From positions 3,390 through 18,601 of the forward strand of contig JAHFEP010000035.1 in assembly GCA_023248415.1 (NCBI GenBank): a DNA stretch of 15,212 nucleotides. Reading direction: 5' to 3'. The stretch is from Nitrospirota bacterium (GTDB lineage: Bacteria > Nitrospirota > CAKKRA01 > 9FT-COMBO-42-15). The notes beneath the pieces were generated by a model. It did not search any database and was not told the DNA's origin. It was given only the letters and a program-made list of their open reading frames with translations. The first letter of the stretch is position 1. Each line of letters opens with the position of its first letter. Position numbers and translations under genes: made by a program. Shown here in pieces: positions 6,074 through 13,921 of the stretch.

Positions 6074-7381
6074 CTAACAATGTAAAAGCTGTTTAACTAA
6101 GCTCTGTGCATCTGCCTTTACAATTTGGATTTCCATGCCGCTTTCATTTCGTAACTGCTCAACAGTTATATCATCTAAAAACCTGTCAGATGCCTCCTTT
6201 AATGCTACAGATGGTATTAAGACTGTTCTCTTATCATTAATATTTTCTAAGGCTCTAAGAATATCCTGACCTGTTAAAAGACCTGCAACTGTTACACTCT
6301 CGCCCAGAAAATTGTTCTTGACTGCTATAACATCAATATCAAAATTAAACCTTTTTAATTTAGCAGCACATTCTTTTAAATACGGCGCAAATGATTCACC
6401 TGTTACTACAAAAAACCTCTTGCTGGAGTCAGCCTTTTTCTTTATTTTAGTAAGAGCCTCCCCAAACTCAGAAAGAAATAAAGGCACAAGACCAACACCA
6501 TTCTCAATCTGCGGGAAATCTGCATACTCACTTATATCTGGAAAATCCATTCCTGCCTTTATGTAAAATTCATCAGCAATGAATAATATATCATCTCCTA
6601 ATTTTTTTTTAATATTAGCCTTGATTTTAGTCAATAGCGTAATCACCTTCTTTGCATAATCTGCATCAACCGGCCTTAACCTATTTATCCTGTGCCTTGT
6701 CTGACCAACAGGAACTATGGCAATAGAGGATATAAATGGGTAAAAACCTTTTAAATCATTAATGCTTTTTTTAAGATATTTGCCGTCATTAATCCCTGGG
6801 CAGAGGACAATCTGTGTATGCAAAAATATCCTGTGCCGCGTCAACTCCTCTATCTCCTTTAAGATGTCAGAAGCCTTTTTATTCCCAAGCATCTTCCTGC
6901 GAAGTTCATTATCAGTGGCATGAACAGAGATATAAAGCGGACTCAGCCTTTGGCTAAATATCCTCTCCTTATCCTTTTTAGTAAGATTGGTCAGGGTTAT
7001 ATAACTTCCGTAGAGAAAGGAGAAGCGGTAATCCTCATCCTTTATATAAAGACTGTCCCTGCAGCCATCTGGCATCTGGTCAACAAAGCAAAAGACGCAC
7101 TTATTAGGACATCTCTTGATTTGCATTTGCTCAAACTCAAGTCCGATATCCTCATCCTCTGCCTTTTCTATCTCTATTTCTTTTAGAATATCATCACGCA
7201 TTATCTGAAGATTTAAAAACTCCTCAGCCTCATAAAATCTATAATCAATAGGGTCAGATATTGCATTGCCATTAATAGAAACAAGCATATCACCATGCCT
7301 GATTCCAGCAGCAAAGGCAATGCTGTTTTCATCAACTGAAACGATATTTGCCCCTTTTTTAATCATTTCTTTTGTTAACAT
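6074..7381 (-). CDS. DUF512-family radical-SAM-like protein with PDZ domain
   Basis: This 435-residue member of the DUF512 family is often annotated as a PDZ-containing, iron-sulfur or radical-SAM-like protein. An N-terminal PDZ-like segment (about 8-70) is followed by the signature RCPNKCVFCFVDQMP, in which C91, C95 and C98 could hold a 4Fe-4S cluster. The family strings RDSLYIKDEDYRFSFLYGSY (108-127) and ITLTN (128-132) come next. The middle (about 130-270) looks like a TIM-barrel core. The C-terminal DUF512 region contains VTGES and FLGESVTVAGLLTG (358-371). No signal peptide is evident, so it is presumably cytosolic. The family is widespread in anaerobes and cyanobacteria, but I know of no established reaction. 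The start has only a weak ribosome-binding site (GGTAG). Confidence 0.9.
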   Translation of the reverse strand: MLTKEMIKKGANIVSVDENSIAFAAGIRHGDMLVSINGNAISDPIDYRFYEAEEFLNLQIMRDDILKEIEIEKAEDEDIGLEFEQMQIKRCPNKCVFCFVDQMPDGCRDSLYIKDEDYRFSFLYGSYITLTNLTKKDKERIFSQRLSPLYISVHATDNELRRKMLGNKKASDILKEIEELTRHRIFLHTQIVLCPGINDGKYLKKSINDLKGFYPFISSIAIVPVGQTRHRINRLRPVDADYAKKVITLLTKIKANIKKKLGDDILFIADEFYIKAGMDFPDISEYADFPQIENGVGLVPLFLSEFGEALTKIKKKADSSKRFFVVTGESFAPYLKECAAKLKRFNFDIDVIAVKNNFLGESVTVAGLLTGQDILRALENINDKRTVLIPSVALKEASDRFLDDITVEQLRNESGMEIQIVKADAQSLVKQLLHC

Positions 7382-7462
7382 TTTTCTACCACTAATTAAA
7401 TAGCGTATTATTTTGATTAATAAATAGCTTACATCCTAAAGTATAATTGAATCCTCAAATAT

Positions 7463-7646
7463 GTCATTCCCGCAGAGTTTTTGAGCTATCTTTCCTGTCT
7501 GCGACAGGCAGGCGCTACTCCGTAGCTATAGAGTAGCGGAGGATAAGCGGGAATACATGGTTAGACAGGCTCACCATGAACGGAGACAGACATCCGCTCA
7601 TCCTGAGCTTGTCGAAGGACTGGATTCCTGCCTTCGCAGGAATGAC
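7463..7646. repeat. Composite palindromic repeat element B
   Basis: This 184-bp mosaic fills most of the gap between the DUF512 gene and the AI-2E family gene. It begins GTCATTCCCGC (7463) and ends GCAGGAATGAC (7646), so the outer ends mirror each other. Inside are several small hairpins: CCTGTC-TGC-GACAGG, GCTACTC...GAGTAGC, and ATTCCTGC-CTTC-GCAGGAAT (7624-7643). It also contains CACCATGAACGG and TCATCCTGAGCTTGTCGAAGG, strings that recur as intergenic repeats in many bacterial genomes. It shares only the GTCATT/AATGAC ends with element A. No protein-coding content is credible here. Confidence 0.7.
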
Positions 7647-7665
7647 AAGAATAATATAAATTTAA

Positions 7666-8724
7666 TTATTTCGTTCGTATCAACTCCTTTGCAAAGACCT
7701 TCAATACTGCTGTTACCGGCACTGATAGGAGTATGCCGAAGAAGCCAAATAGCTTGCCTCCAATAAATATTGCCATTAATATCGCAACTGGATGAAGGCC
7801 TACTTTTTTTCCAACTATCCTTGGAGAGATTAGCATTCCGTCAATGCCCTGCGCAGCACTGAATAATATTATAACATACAGAGGGTGATAAAAATCCTGA
7901 AATTTTAAGAATGCCATGCTCCCTGCTGTTGATATCCCAACAATCAGGCCGAGATAAGGCACCATATTGGCAAGACCGGAGATGATGCCAATAACAACAG
8001 GCATGTCAACACCAATAATCCACAGGCCTGTGCTGTATATAACAGCAAGGATGAGGCTGACAAAAAGCTGGCCAATGATAAAGCCCTTTAAGACAGTATC
8101 CACCTCATTTAAAAGCGTCTGCGCCTTTTTCTTATATGATTTTGGAATCAACTCTATTGCCTTCTCCTTAATCTTATTGTAATCCTTTAGCAGATAGAAG
8201 GCTGCTACAGGGACAATAAAGAAGCTCAAGATTCCAAGGAAGAAACTTAGGGTGCTTGAAAATGCCTTTAAAATATATGACGACAGCCATGTGATAAAAT
8301 CAGGTGATAATCCCATTATCCTCGTCCTGAGTTCCTGAAGGATTTCATCAGATGTTTTGGGAATAAATATCTTAAAAGTTTCTTCTAAATATGGAATTAT
8401 CTTCTGCTGTATAATCTCTATATATCTCGGCATGTTATTAAAAAGAATGTCAATTTCATTCATTAAAACTGGCAGAATTATAATAATAAAGATTGTGACA
8501 ATAAATATCACTCCAAGAAAAATCAGGAGGATTGAGGCCGCTCTCGGCACCCTCTTTTTTTCAAGAAAAGTCACCATTGGATTTAAAAGATATGCAAAAA
8601 GTGCCGCAATAAAAAATGGGAAGATGATATTGCCAAGGAAATATATTATTAAGATAAAAAAAAGGAAAATTATAGAAGGTATTATGTATCTTTTGTTTGA
8701 CCCTTTTGTAGAAGCCTTCGCCAT
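7666..8724 (-). CDS. AI-2E/PerM family transporter-like membrane protein
   Basis: This polytopic inner-membrane protein of 352 residues is normal length for the AI-2E transporter (PerM/YdiK) family. Paired hydrophobic segments lie at about 12-50 and 60-85. A long extramembrane helical region with NNMPRYIEIIQQKIIPYLEE follows, then further membrane segments. The family's C-terminal signature is clear: MVPYLGLIVG, AQGIDGMLISPRIVGKKVGL, HPVAILMAIFIGG and GILLSVPVTAVLKV. Some family members export autoinducer-2 and others act as Na+/H+ antiporters, so the substrate here is unknown. No Shine-Dalgarno precedes ATG 8724. A sigma-70 promoter ends only seven bases upstream, so the mRNA may be leaderless. 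Confidence 0.9.
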   Translation of the reverse strand: MAKASTKGSNKRYIIPSIIFLFFILIIYFLGNIIFPFFIAALFAYLLNPMVTFLEKKRVPRAASILLIFLGVIFIVTIFIIIILPVLMNEIDILFNNMPRYIEIIQQKIIPYLEETFKIFIPKTSDEILQELRTRIMGLSPDFITWLSSYILKAFSSTLSFFLGILSFFIVPVAAFYLLKDYNKIKEKAIELIPKSYKKKAQTLLNEVDTVLKGFIIGQLFVSLILAVIYSTGLWIIGVDMPVVIGIISGLANMVPYLGLIVGISTAGSMAFLKFQDFYHPLYVIILFSAAQGIDGMLISPRIVGKKVGLHPVAILMAIFIGGKLFGFFGILLSVPVTAVLKVFAKELIRTK

Positions 8725-8731
8725 TTACTGG

Positions 8732-8760
8732 ATGATAACACCCAACTCGTTATAAGTCAA
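8732..8760 (-). promoter_or_regulatory. Sigma-70 promoter for the AI-2E family gene
   Basis: Read on the minus strand, TTGACT (8760-8755) and TATCAT (8737-8732) are 17 bases apart. Only seven bases separate the -10 element from the ATG at 8724. Transcription would then start at or next to the start codon, which fits the missing ribosome-binding site. Confidence 0.5.
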
Positions 8761-8766
8761 TACTGA

Positions 8767-8803
8767 CTGGCGGCTTGTCTATGCGTATAGGCAAAGCCGC
8801 CAG
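8767..8803. terminator. Hairpin between the PsbP-like and AI-2E family genes
   Basis: CTGGCGGCTT (8767-8776) pairs perfectly with AAGCCGCCAG (8794-8803). Further pairing continues inward (CTAT with ATAG) around a single bulge. It lies about 20 bases past the stop of the PsbP-like gene on the minus strand. No T run follows, so it may be a weak terminator or an mRNA-stabilising stem. Confidence 0.45.
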
Positions 8804-8823
8804 CTTATAGAAAAAGCCTATTC

Positions 8824-9363
8824 CTACTCCTTCCCCAAAACAAAGGACTTTACTGCCTCGTCAAAGACCTTTTTGTCTGCCTTTCCCTTTTCGCCGTGAA
8901 GGACTACCATATACTGCTTGCCGTCTTTCAGGTATTGGGCTGTGTGCTTTTCAAACTCCTTGCCGCCGTCCTTCCATGTTGTGAGGATGTAGTTACCCTT
9001 CTCTCCTGCAATTGTCAAATCGCCTTCTTTCACAACCTTGTGGTCTTTTCCCTCATACCGCTTGCTCTCTGCCTCAATCCTCCATTTTTTAAAGTCTGCA
9101 AGGGTAAAGGTAGCAGGTTGAACCTTGCGCAGATAAACGCCTTCAAGTGTTGCTCCGCTCTTTGGGTCCTTGAAGTATATCATCAGAAGTTTTTCATCTA
9201 AGTCCTTATAGCCCGGCAGCCAGTTAGCAGGAACATCCATCTCAAACCTTGTTCCAGAAAGTTTAACAGTATGCTTGGATGCCTCAACTACTGCAGCGCT
9301 GCTTATTAAAACAAAGGTAATCAATAAACCAATAACCAATAAAAAAAACCTGTTAATCCTCAT
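8824..9363 (-). CDS. Exported PsbP/DcrB-like small protein
   Basis: This gene encodes 179 residues from ATG 9363, preferred over the GTG-type start at 9384 because AAAGGAGG sits just ahead of it. A signal peptide covers about 1-28 and ends near VVEA. The mature part begins with strands containing FEMDVPANWLPGYKDLDEKL. It then has YFKDPKSGATLEGVYLRKV, AGEKGNYILTTWKDGGKEFE, YLKDGKQYMVVLHG and a final helix KKVFDEAVKSFVLG. This order resembles the PsbP/DcrB (DUF1795-like) fold, whose members outside photosynthesis have no firm function. The protein is Lys-rich and lacks a lipobox, so it is probably free in the periplasm. It is transcribed divergently from the TetR operon. Confidence 0.65.
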   Translation of the reverse strand: MRINRFFLLVIGLLITFVLISSAAVVEASKHTVKLSGTRFEMDVPANWLPGYKDLDEKLLMIYFKDPKSGATLEGVYLRKVQPATFTLADFKKWRIEAESKRYEGKDHKVVKEGDLTIAGEKGNYILTTWKDGGKEFEKHTAQYLKDGKQYMVVLHGEKGKADKKVFDEAVKSFVLGKE

Positions 9364-9382
9364 ACCGCCTCCTTTTTTTCTC

Positions 9383-9397
9383 ACCTGTATTTCAGGT
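9383..9397. promoter_or_regulatory. ACCTG-N5-CAGGT dyad upstream of the PsbP-like gene
   Basis: A perfect 5+5 inverted repeat lies in the leader of the minus-strand PsbP-like gene, about 20 bases before its ATG. A -10-like TATAAC is seen at 9420-9415 on the minus strand without a convincing -35. The rest of the 9364-9622 gap has only another short dyad, GACCA...TGGTC (9505-9521), and no gene. Confidence 0.25.
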
Positions 9398-9622
9398 AAA
9401 TAAGGTTATAATGATTTCAAAACCCTCAAACCCTTTATAACTAAAAGACCCTTTCCAAACCTCCTTTCCACGCCTGTAGTGGCAGAAAAAAATATTTCTT
9501 TACAGACCATCATATTTGGTCGGACTCAGCCAATGTTTTAGCAGTAATTAAATCATACTTATTTAAGACTTTCAAGAAGATTATTGGTAATATTTTATCT
9601 GTCTTTTGTAAAAAGTAAAAGC

Positions 9623-9651
9623 TTGACAATTATTAATCATTTTGCTAAATT
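9623..9651 (+). promoter_or_regulatory. Sigma-70 promoter of the TetR-exporter operon
   Basis: A perfect -35 TTGACA (9623-9628) and a -10-like TAAATT (9646-9651) are 17 bases apart. The predicted start, near 9658, falls inside the palindrome at 9652-9670. This is the usual layout for a repressor that blocks its own promoter. Confidence 0.65.
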
Positions 9652-9670
9652 ATGTTCAGTTACTAAACAT
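9652..9670. promoter_or_regulatory. Likely TetR operator, 19-bp palindrome
   Basis: ATGTTCAGTTACTAAACAT is symmetrical about its central T, with eight of nine base pairs matching. It begins directly after the -10 element and ends 20 bases before the tetR ATG. Length and position are typical of TetR-family operators. Binding by the adjacent repressor is inferred. Confidence 0.65.
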
Positions 9671-9690
9671 TGTTTATATTAATTGAGCCT

Positions 9691-10305
9691 ATGGGAATTT
9701 TAGAGAGAAAAAAGCGTAAAAAGAAAGAGATGCGCAGCCTTATCCTTGAGACAGCGATAAAGCTGTTTCTTGAGGAGGGGTTTGAGAATATCACTGTGCG
9801 CCGCATAGCAGAGAAGATTGAGTATAGCCCCGCAGCGATTTACCTTTACTATAAAGATAAAAATGATATCCTCTATGCCCTCCATGACATCGGCTTTGAA
9901 AAGCTTTACAAACAGCAGCAAACAATACTTACTATAAAAGATCCGTGGAGGCGGCTTAGGAAACATGGAAAGGTCTATGCTAAATTTGCATTGGAAAATC
10001 CAAAATATTATGACCTCATGTTTATTATGAATGGGCCTGCAAAGAAGATAAAGGAGAAAGAGGAGTGGGAAATAGGATTGCGCTCATTTGAATTTCTCAA
10101 GAAGAATATTAAAGAATGCATTGAGGCAGGATATTTAAAAAAAGCAAATCTTGATGTTGCAGCATTTGCCTTTTGGTCTCTTACTCATGGCATTGCATCT
10201 CTTGTCATAAGAGAACGATGCATTATGTTTCCAGAGGAGCATTTGAACTTTATCATTGAGGGTGCACTTGATTTTGTGCTAAAAAGCATCGTCAAGAAGA
10301 AATAA
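9691..10305 (+). CDS. TetR/AcrR-family transcriptional repressor
   Basis: This gene encodes 204 residues from ATG 9691. A TTG at 9670 is in frame but overlaps the operator and leaves no room for a ribosome-binding site. The N-terminus is very basic (ERKKRKKKEMR), then comes the TetR DNA-binding domain: LILETAIKLFLEEGFENIT, followed by the helix-turn-helix VRRIAEKIEYSPAAIYLYYK (36-55). The C-terminal ligand domain includes WRRLRKHGKVYAKFALENPK and AFAFWSLTHGIASLVI, which resemble the WHG-type C-terminal domain. It is the first gene of the operon, 3 bases before the permease, so it probably represses its own exporter until an effector, likely an exported or toxic compound, binds. The effector is not predictable from sequence. 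Confidence 0.92.
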   Translation: MGILERKKRKKKEMRSLILETAIKLFLEEGFENITVRRIAEKIEYSPAAIYLYYKDKNDILYALHDIGFEKLYKQQQTILTIKDPWRRLRKHGKVYAKFALENPKYYDLMFIMNGPAKKIKEKEEWEIGLRSFEFLKKNIKECIEAGYLKKANLDVAAFAFWSLTHGIASLVIRERCIMFPEEHLNFIIEGALDFVLKSIVKKK

Positions 10306-10308
10306 ACC

Positions 10309-11436
10309 ATGGTCTCTATTGCAAGAAAAAATTTGTTTCATGATAAGATAAGGTTCATTATCACCCTTATTGGCGTTACCTTCTCTGTTGTACTTATCTT
10401 TGCACAGGTAGGGATATATCTCGGTTTTATGCAAAACGCCTCTATTGTCATTGACAATACTGATGTAGATATATGGATTACATCAAAGAACACGCCAAAT
10501 TTTGACTGGGCGCAGGCATTCCCTGAGACAAAGATAAATCTTGCAAGGGAGACAAAGGGCGTCCTGCATGCTGAAAAATTTATACTTGCATGGGGTGTAA
10601 TGAAGCGAAAGGAGGGCGGAACAGAACAGGTAGAAATAATAGGTTATAACCCTAATTCTGGCATCGGCGGACCATGGAATATGAAGGAGGGCAGGGCATC
10701 AGATGTAAAAGGCGGCAAGCATATTATTATGGATGAATCTGCAGAAAAAAAGATGGGCGAGTTCCACATAGGTGATGAAAGAGAGGTTATGAACCAGAAG
10801 GTAAAGGTTATTGGTATAACCAAAGGAATAAAATCATTCACTACTGCGCCATTTATTTTTACCTCCTATGATACTGCAAAGGGCCTTGCCTCATACATTG
10901 GGCAGGACAGCACGGTCTTTATACTTGTTAAAACAGACCCTGCTGAAAATATCCATGAAATAGTCCAGAGATTAAACGAAAGGTTGAAGGGTGTTGATGT
11001 TTACACAAGCAGGCAGTTTTCAAACAGGACAAGGTGGTACTGGACAGTTGAAACAGGCATGGGCATGGGATTTTTGATGACTGCATTTATGGGCTTTGCC
11101 ATTGGCATAGTTATTGTAGGCCAGACCATTTACACATCTACAATAGAGCATTTAAGAGAGTATGGAACACTAAAGGCAATAGGCGCAAATAACCTTTTTA
11201 TATATAAGATAATCTTTGAGCAGGCGATTGTAAACGCGGTTATAGGTTATATTGTTGGGTTTGTTATAACACAGTTTTTGATTAAGGGATATGAAAAGAC
11301 AGGCCTTGCCATGATTATACCGAATTATCTGATAGTGTCTGTCTTTTTTCTTACTCTCTTAATGTGTATTTCTGCATCTTTCATATCCATAAGAAAGGCG
11401 ACAAAGATAGACCCTGCAATTGTATTTAAGGTTTAA
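10309..11436 (+). CDS. DevC/MacB-like ABC transporter permease
   Basis: This 375-residue inner-membrane permease has the four-helix FtsX/MacB-type layout. TM1 is at about 16-40. A large periplasmic domain covers 41-245, then TM2 is at about 252-275, TM3 at 304-326 and TM4 at 338-361. The coupling-helix motif EHLREYGTLKAIGANN (280-295) is typical of this class. The length is closer to the DevC exporters than to the much longer MacB, which carries a fused ATPase. It starts 3 bases after tetR and ends one base before the ATPase gene. With the ATPase and adaptor it should form a mechanotransmission-type exporter spanning the periplasm. The substrate could be a lipid, glycolipid, peptide or drug. 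Confidence 0.9.
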   Translation: MVSIARKNLFHDKIRFIITLIGVTFSVVLIFAQVGIYLGFMQNASIVIDNTDVDIWITSKNTPNFDWAQAFPETKINLARETKGVLHAEKFILAWGVMKRKEGGTEQVEIIGYNPNSGIGGPWNMKEGRASDVKGGKHIIMDESAEKKMGEFHIGDEREVMNQKVKVIGITKGIKSFTTAPFIFTSYDTAKGLASYIGQDSTVFILVKTDPAENIHEIVQRLNERLKGVDVYTSRQFSNRTRWYWTVETGMGMGFLMTAFMGFAIGIVIVGQTIYTSTIEHLREYGTLKAIGANNLFIYKIIFEQAIVNAVIGYIVGFVITQFLIKGYEKTGLAMIIPNYLIVSVFFLTLLMCISASFISIRKATKIDPAIVFKV

Positions 11437-11437
11437 G

Positions 11438-12136
11438 ATGGAAGAAAATAATATTGAAGTAAAAAGATTAAAAAAGATTTACCATGAAGCCTCTGTTGAA
11501 GTCATAGCAGTAGATGATGTATCATTCAATGTAAAGAGCGGAGAGGTCGTTGCTGTAATGGGCCCGTCAGGAAGCGGCAAGACAACACTGCTTTCTATAA
11601 TGGGGTGCATATTAAGGCCGACAAGCGGCGAGGTAATAATAAAAGGAATCAAGACGCATGAGATGGATGAACATTCTCTGCCAGAGATCAGGAACAGATA
11701 TATTGGTTTTATATTTCAGGCATTCAATCTTTTTCCTGCTTTGACTGCGTTAGAGAATGTTGAGGTCTCATTGAACCTGAAAGGCATAAAGGGAAAAAGG
11801 GCAAAGGAAGAGGCAAAACAATTATTAGAAAGGGTCGGACTTGGAGACAGGGTTGATTTTCTGCCAATGGACCTAAGCGGAGGACAAAAGCAGCGTGTAT
11901 CCATTGCAAGGGCACTGGCAAACAGGCCTTCTATTATTCTGGCAGATGAGCCGACAGGAAATTTAGATTCAAAAACCGGACATTCAGTTATAGAATTGCT
12001 GCGAGACCTCTCTGTTAAAGAAAAGAGTTCTGTTATTATTGTTACTCACGACAACAGAATAATGGATATGTCTGACAGGGTGCTTTATCTGGAGGACGGG
12101 AGATTGAAAAACGGCGCTAATTCAAAAAAGAGGTGA
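11438..12136 (+). CDS. LolD/MacB/DevA-type ABC transporter ATPase
   Basis: This 232-residue ATPase powers the exporter from the cytosolic face. ATG 11438 lies one base after the permease stop; the in-frame TTG at 11420 would overlap that gene and adds nothing conserved. Numbered from ATG, Walker A is GPSGSGKT (42-49), the Q-loop glutamine is Q94, the ABC signature LSGGQ spans 146-150, Walker B ends in DE (170-171), the D-loop GNLD follows and the switch His is H204. All catalytic residues are present. The spacing within the operon suggests tight translational coupling with the permease. Confidence 0.95.
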   Translation: MEENNIEVKRLKKIYHEASVEVIAVDDVSFNVKSGEVVAVMGPSGSGKTTLLSIMGCILRPTSGEVIIKGIKTHEMDEHSLPEIRNRYIGFIFQAFNLFPALTALENVEVSLNLKGIKGKRAKEEAKQLLERVGLGDRVDFLPMDLSGGQKQRVSIARALANRPSIILADEPTGNLDSKTGHSVIELLRDLSVKEKSSVIIVTHDNRIMDMSDRVLYLEDGRLKNGANSKKR

Positions 12137-12145
12137 AAATAAAAA

Positions 12146-13153
12146 TTGAAAAATAAATTTATCATCATTTTAATTGTTATTTTAATAAGCGCAGTAATTC
12201 TGTTTCTTGGATTAAAGACAAGAGAAAACAATAACACAGTATTAGTGCAATACGGTAAGATAAGCCAGGTTGTTGCTGCAACAGGAAAGATAGAGGGGGT
12301 AAATCAGGCAGAGCTGAGCGCTAAGATAACAGGCAGGATAAAAAGTATTTTAGTAAAAGAAGGAGATATTGTTAAGGCAAGCCAGCCGCTTGTTTTATTA
12401 GACAGCGAGGAATTGGATGCACAGGTTAAAGAGTCTGAGACTGTTTTTTCACAGGCAGAGAGAAACTGGAAGAGGGCTAAGAATCTTTATGAAGACGGAA
12501 TAATATCAAAAAAGGAATACGAGGATTCAGAAGACGAATATAAAAGGTCAAAGGCATCTCTGGAATATCTAAAGGCTAACCTATCAAACACTGTTATACG
12601 TGCCCCTTTTTCTGGCACTATTGTAAAAAAATATAAAGAAGAGGGAGAGGTCATAAGCAATCTTGGCCCTCCTGAGACAATACTGCTTCTTGCTGATATA
12701 AGTAAGATAAAGGCTAAGGTAGAGGTAGATGAATCTGATATAGGAAAATTAAAGATTGGGCAGACAGCCTATGTTACAACTGATACATATCCTGCTGAAA
12801 GATTTTATGGGAAGACTACCAAGATAGGCATGATGGTCGGCAAGAAGCTGATAAAATCCAATGACCCAAAAGAGATTATGGATAAAAAGGTATTGGAAAC
12901 AGAGATTGAATTAAACCCAACAGGAAGACTTACACTTGGAATGACAGTTGACGCAAAGATAATAATTATTGAGAAAGAAAAGACCTTAATAGCGCCTAAA
13001 AAGGCTGTCCAGCAGGATGAGAACGGAGATTTTATTTATGTTTTAAATAATGGCAAAAGGGAAAAAAGAAGAATCAAGACAGGCGAAAAAGATGATGTGC
13101 ATGTTGAGATAATTGAGGGGGTGAAAGAAGGCGATAGAATGGTTGTTAAATAA
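12146..13153 (+). CDS. HlyD/MacA-type periplasmic adaptor protein
   Basis: This 335-residue membrane-fusion protein would link the inner-membrane exporter to an outer-membrane channel. It begins with TTG, placed ten bases after GAGGTGA; no suitable ATG is nearby. One N-terminal anchor helix spans about 5-23. The split lipoyl domain is at about 60-87 and 150-172, the latter with IRAPFSGTI. Between them is a short coiled-coil hairpin (about 88-147). A beta-barrel domain covers about 186-275 and a membrane-proximal domain runs to the end (VKEGDRMVV). No outer-membrane TolC-like gene is visible nearby, so the exporter probably recruits one encoded elsewhere. It is the last gene before a strong terminator. 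Confidence 0.93.
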   Translation: MKNKFIIILIVILISAVILFLGLKTRENNNTVLVQYGKISQVVAATGKIEGVNQAELSAKITGRIKSILVKEGDIVKASQPLVLLDSEELDAQVKESETVFSQAERNWKRAKNLYEDGIISKKEYEDSEDEYKRSKASLEYLKANLSNTVIRAPFSGTIVKKYKEEGEVISNLGPPETILLLADISKIKAKVEVDESDIGKLKIGQTAYVTTDTYPAERFYGKTTKIGMMVGKKLIKSNDPKEIMDKKVLETEIELNPTGRLTLGMTVDAKIIIIEKEKTLIAPKKAVQQDENGDFIYVLNNGKREKRRIKTGEKDDVHVEIIEGVKEGDRMVVK

Positions 13154-13205
13154 ATATCATTTGCAATAGCAACTGCTTAATATTGGCTGCAAAGTGTAAT
13201 TCTTT

Positions 13206-13239
13206 AAAATACCCGCCTTATGTCTAAGGCGGGTATTTT
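13206..13239. terminator. Bidirectional intrinsic terminator
   Basis: AAAATACCCGCCTTA (13206-13220) and TAAGGCGGGTATTTT (13225-13239) form a perfect 15-bp stem with a TGTC loop. The stem has a GC-rich core and ends in a T tract on both strands. It lies between the stop codons of the adaptor gene (+) and the YtxH gene (-), so it can serve both. Confidence 0.9.
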
Positions 13240-13244
13240 GTTCG

Positions 13245-13559
13245 CTATACGGCTTCCTTTGTATGCTTTGCCTTTTCCTTCTGGTAGGCCTCTTTGCCAG
13301 CTTGATAAGCTGCTGCGACCTCTCCTTTCATTTCTTCAATAACCTCTCTGGCCTTGCCCACGCCTTCTTCAAGTGTATCTATTGCTGTTTTATAACCTTC
13401 CATTCCCCTACCCTGCGCCCGCTCCGCTTCCAGCCTCAATCGCCTTCTTGTCTCTTCTCCTGATGATGGGGCATACAGCAGAGCAAGTCCTGCCCCGATA
13501 ACCCCTCCAACAACAAATGCCAACATCACACCTAATGTATTGCTGTTATTTTCTGACAT
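13245..13559 (-). CDS. YtxH-domain membrane protein
   Basis: This gene encodes 104 residues from ATG 13559, selected because GGAGGG lies eight bases upstream; an upstream in-frame start at 13604 lies within the DUF948 gene. One membrane helix (about 9-27) is followed by the family signature LLYAPSSGEETRRRL. The remainder is a highly charged, probably coiled-coil helix rich in Glu, Lys and Ala. YtxH-like proteins are small membrane-anchored proteins linked to general stress in Bacillus, with no established biochemical activity. Its start overlaps the end of the DUF948 gene by 14 bases, so the two are likely coupled. The terminator at 13206-13239 follows. Confidence 0.85.
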   Translation of the reverse strand: MSENNSNTLGVMLAFVVGGVIGAGLALLYAPSSGEETRRRLRLEAERAQGRGMEGYKTAIDTLEEGVGKAREVIEEMKGEVAAAYQAGKEAYQKEKAKHTKEAV

Positions 13560-13902
13560 TTTTATCGCCCTCCTTTTTTCTGAGATGTTTAAAAACAAAT
13601 TCAATACCTGCTATAATGCTTGCAATTGTGATTACAGGCACCTTTAGCTGGTTTACCAATATACGTCCCACATCTGTAATCTTTTTTACCACATCACCCA
13701 CTTCATCTGCATGGCCGTTAACCTTTTTGACCAGCGAATTTATATTCTCCGCTGCCTCCTTTGCCTTCTGTGAAAAATCTTCAATCGCCTTTGCTGTATT
13801 TCGAAGCTGGATAATGGCAGGGATAAGATATATTACCAATATAAAAAAGGCTATGGCAGCAAGGAAAAGTGCAAGTTCAGAGATGGTGACAGTAAATATC
13901 AT
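13546..13902 (-). CDS. DUF948 (YtxG-like) membrane protein
   Basis: This 118-residue protein has an N-terminal membrane helix (about 7-30) and a long amphipathic region (about 32-85) in the DUF948 pattern, including LRNTAKAIEDFSQKAKEAAE. A second hydrophobic stretch (about 87-104) and a basic tail follow. AAAGGAG (13915-13909 on the minus strand) sets ATG 13902. DUF948 and YtxH genes often sit side by side, as in the Bacillus ytxGH general-stress operon, which supports both calls. The role in this organism is probably in envelope stress, but that is inference. Confidence 0.82.
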   Translation of the reverse strand: MIFTVTISELALFLAAIAFFILVIYLIPAIIQLRNTAKAIEDFSQKAKEAAENINSLVKKVNGHADEVGDVVKKITDVGRILVNQLKVPVITIASIIAGIEFVFKHLRKKEGDKNVRK

Positions 13903-13921
13903 AACATTCTCCTTTAATTAA

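Noticed and set aside
7557..7766. 69-codon plus-strand ORF
   Set aside because: It is made almost wholly of repeat element B and the antisense of the AI-2E family gene's 3' end.
9670..9690. TTG 9670 as the tetR start
   Set aside because: It overlaps the operator and sits only about 12 bases from the predicted transcript start. ATG 9691 gives a normal TetR N-terminus.
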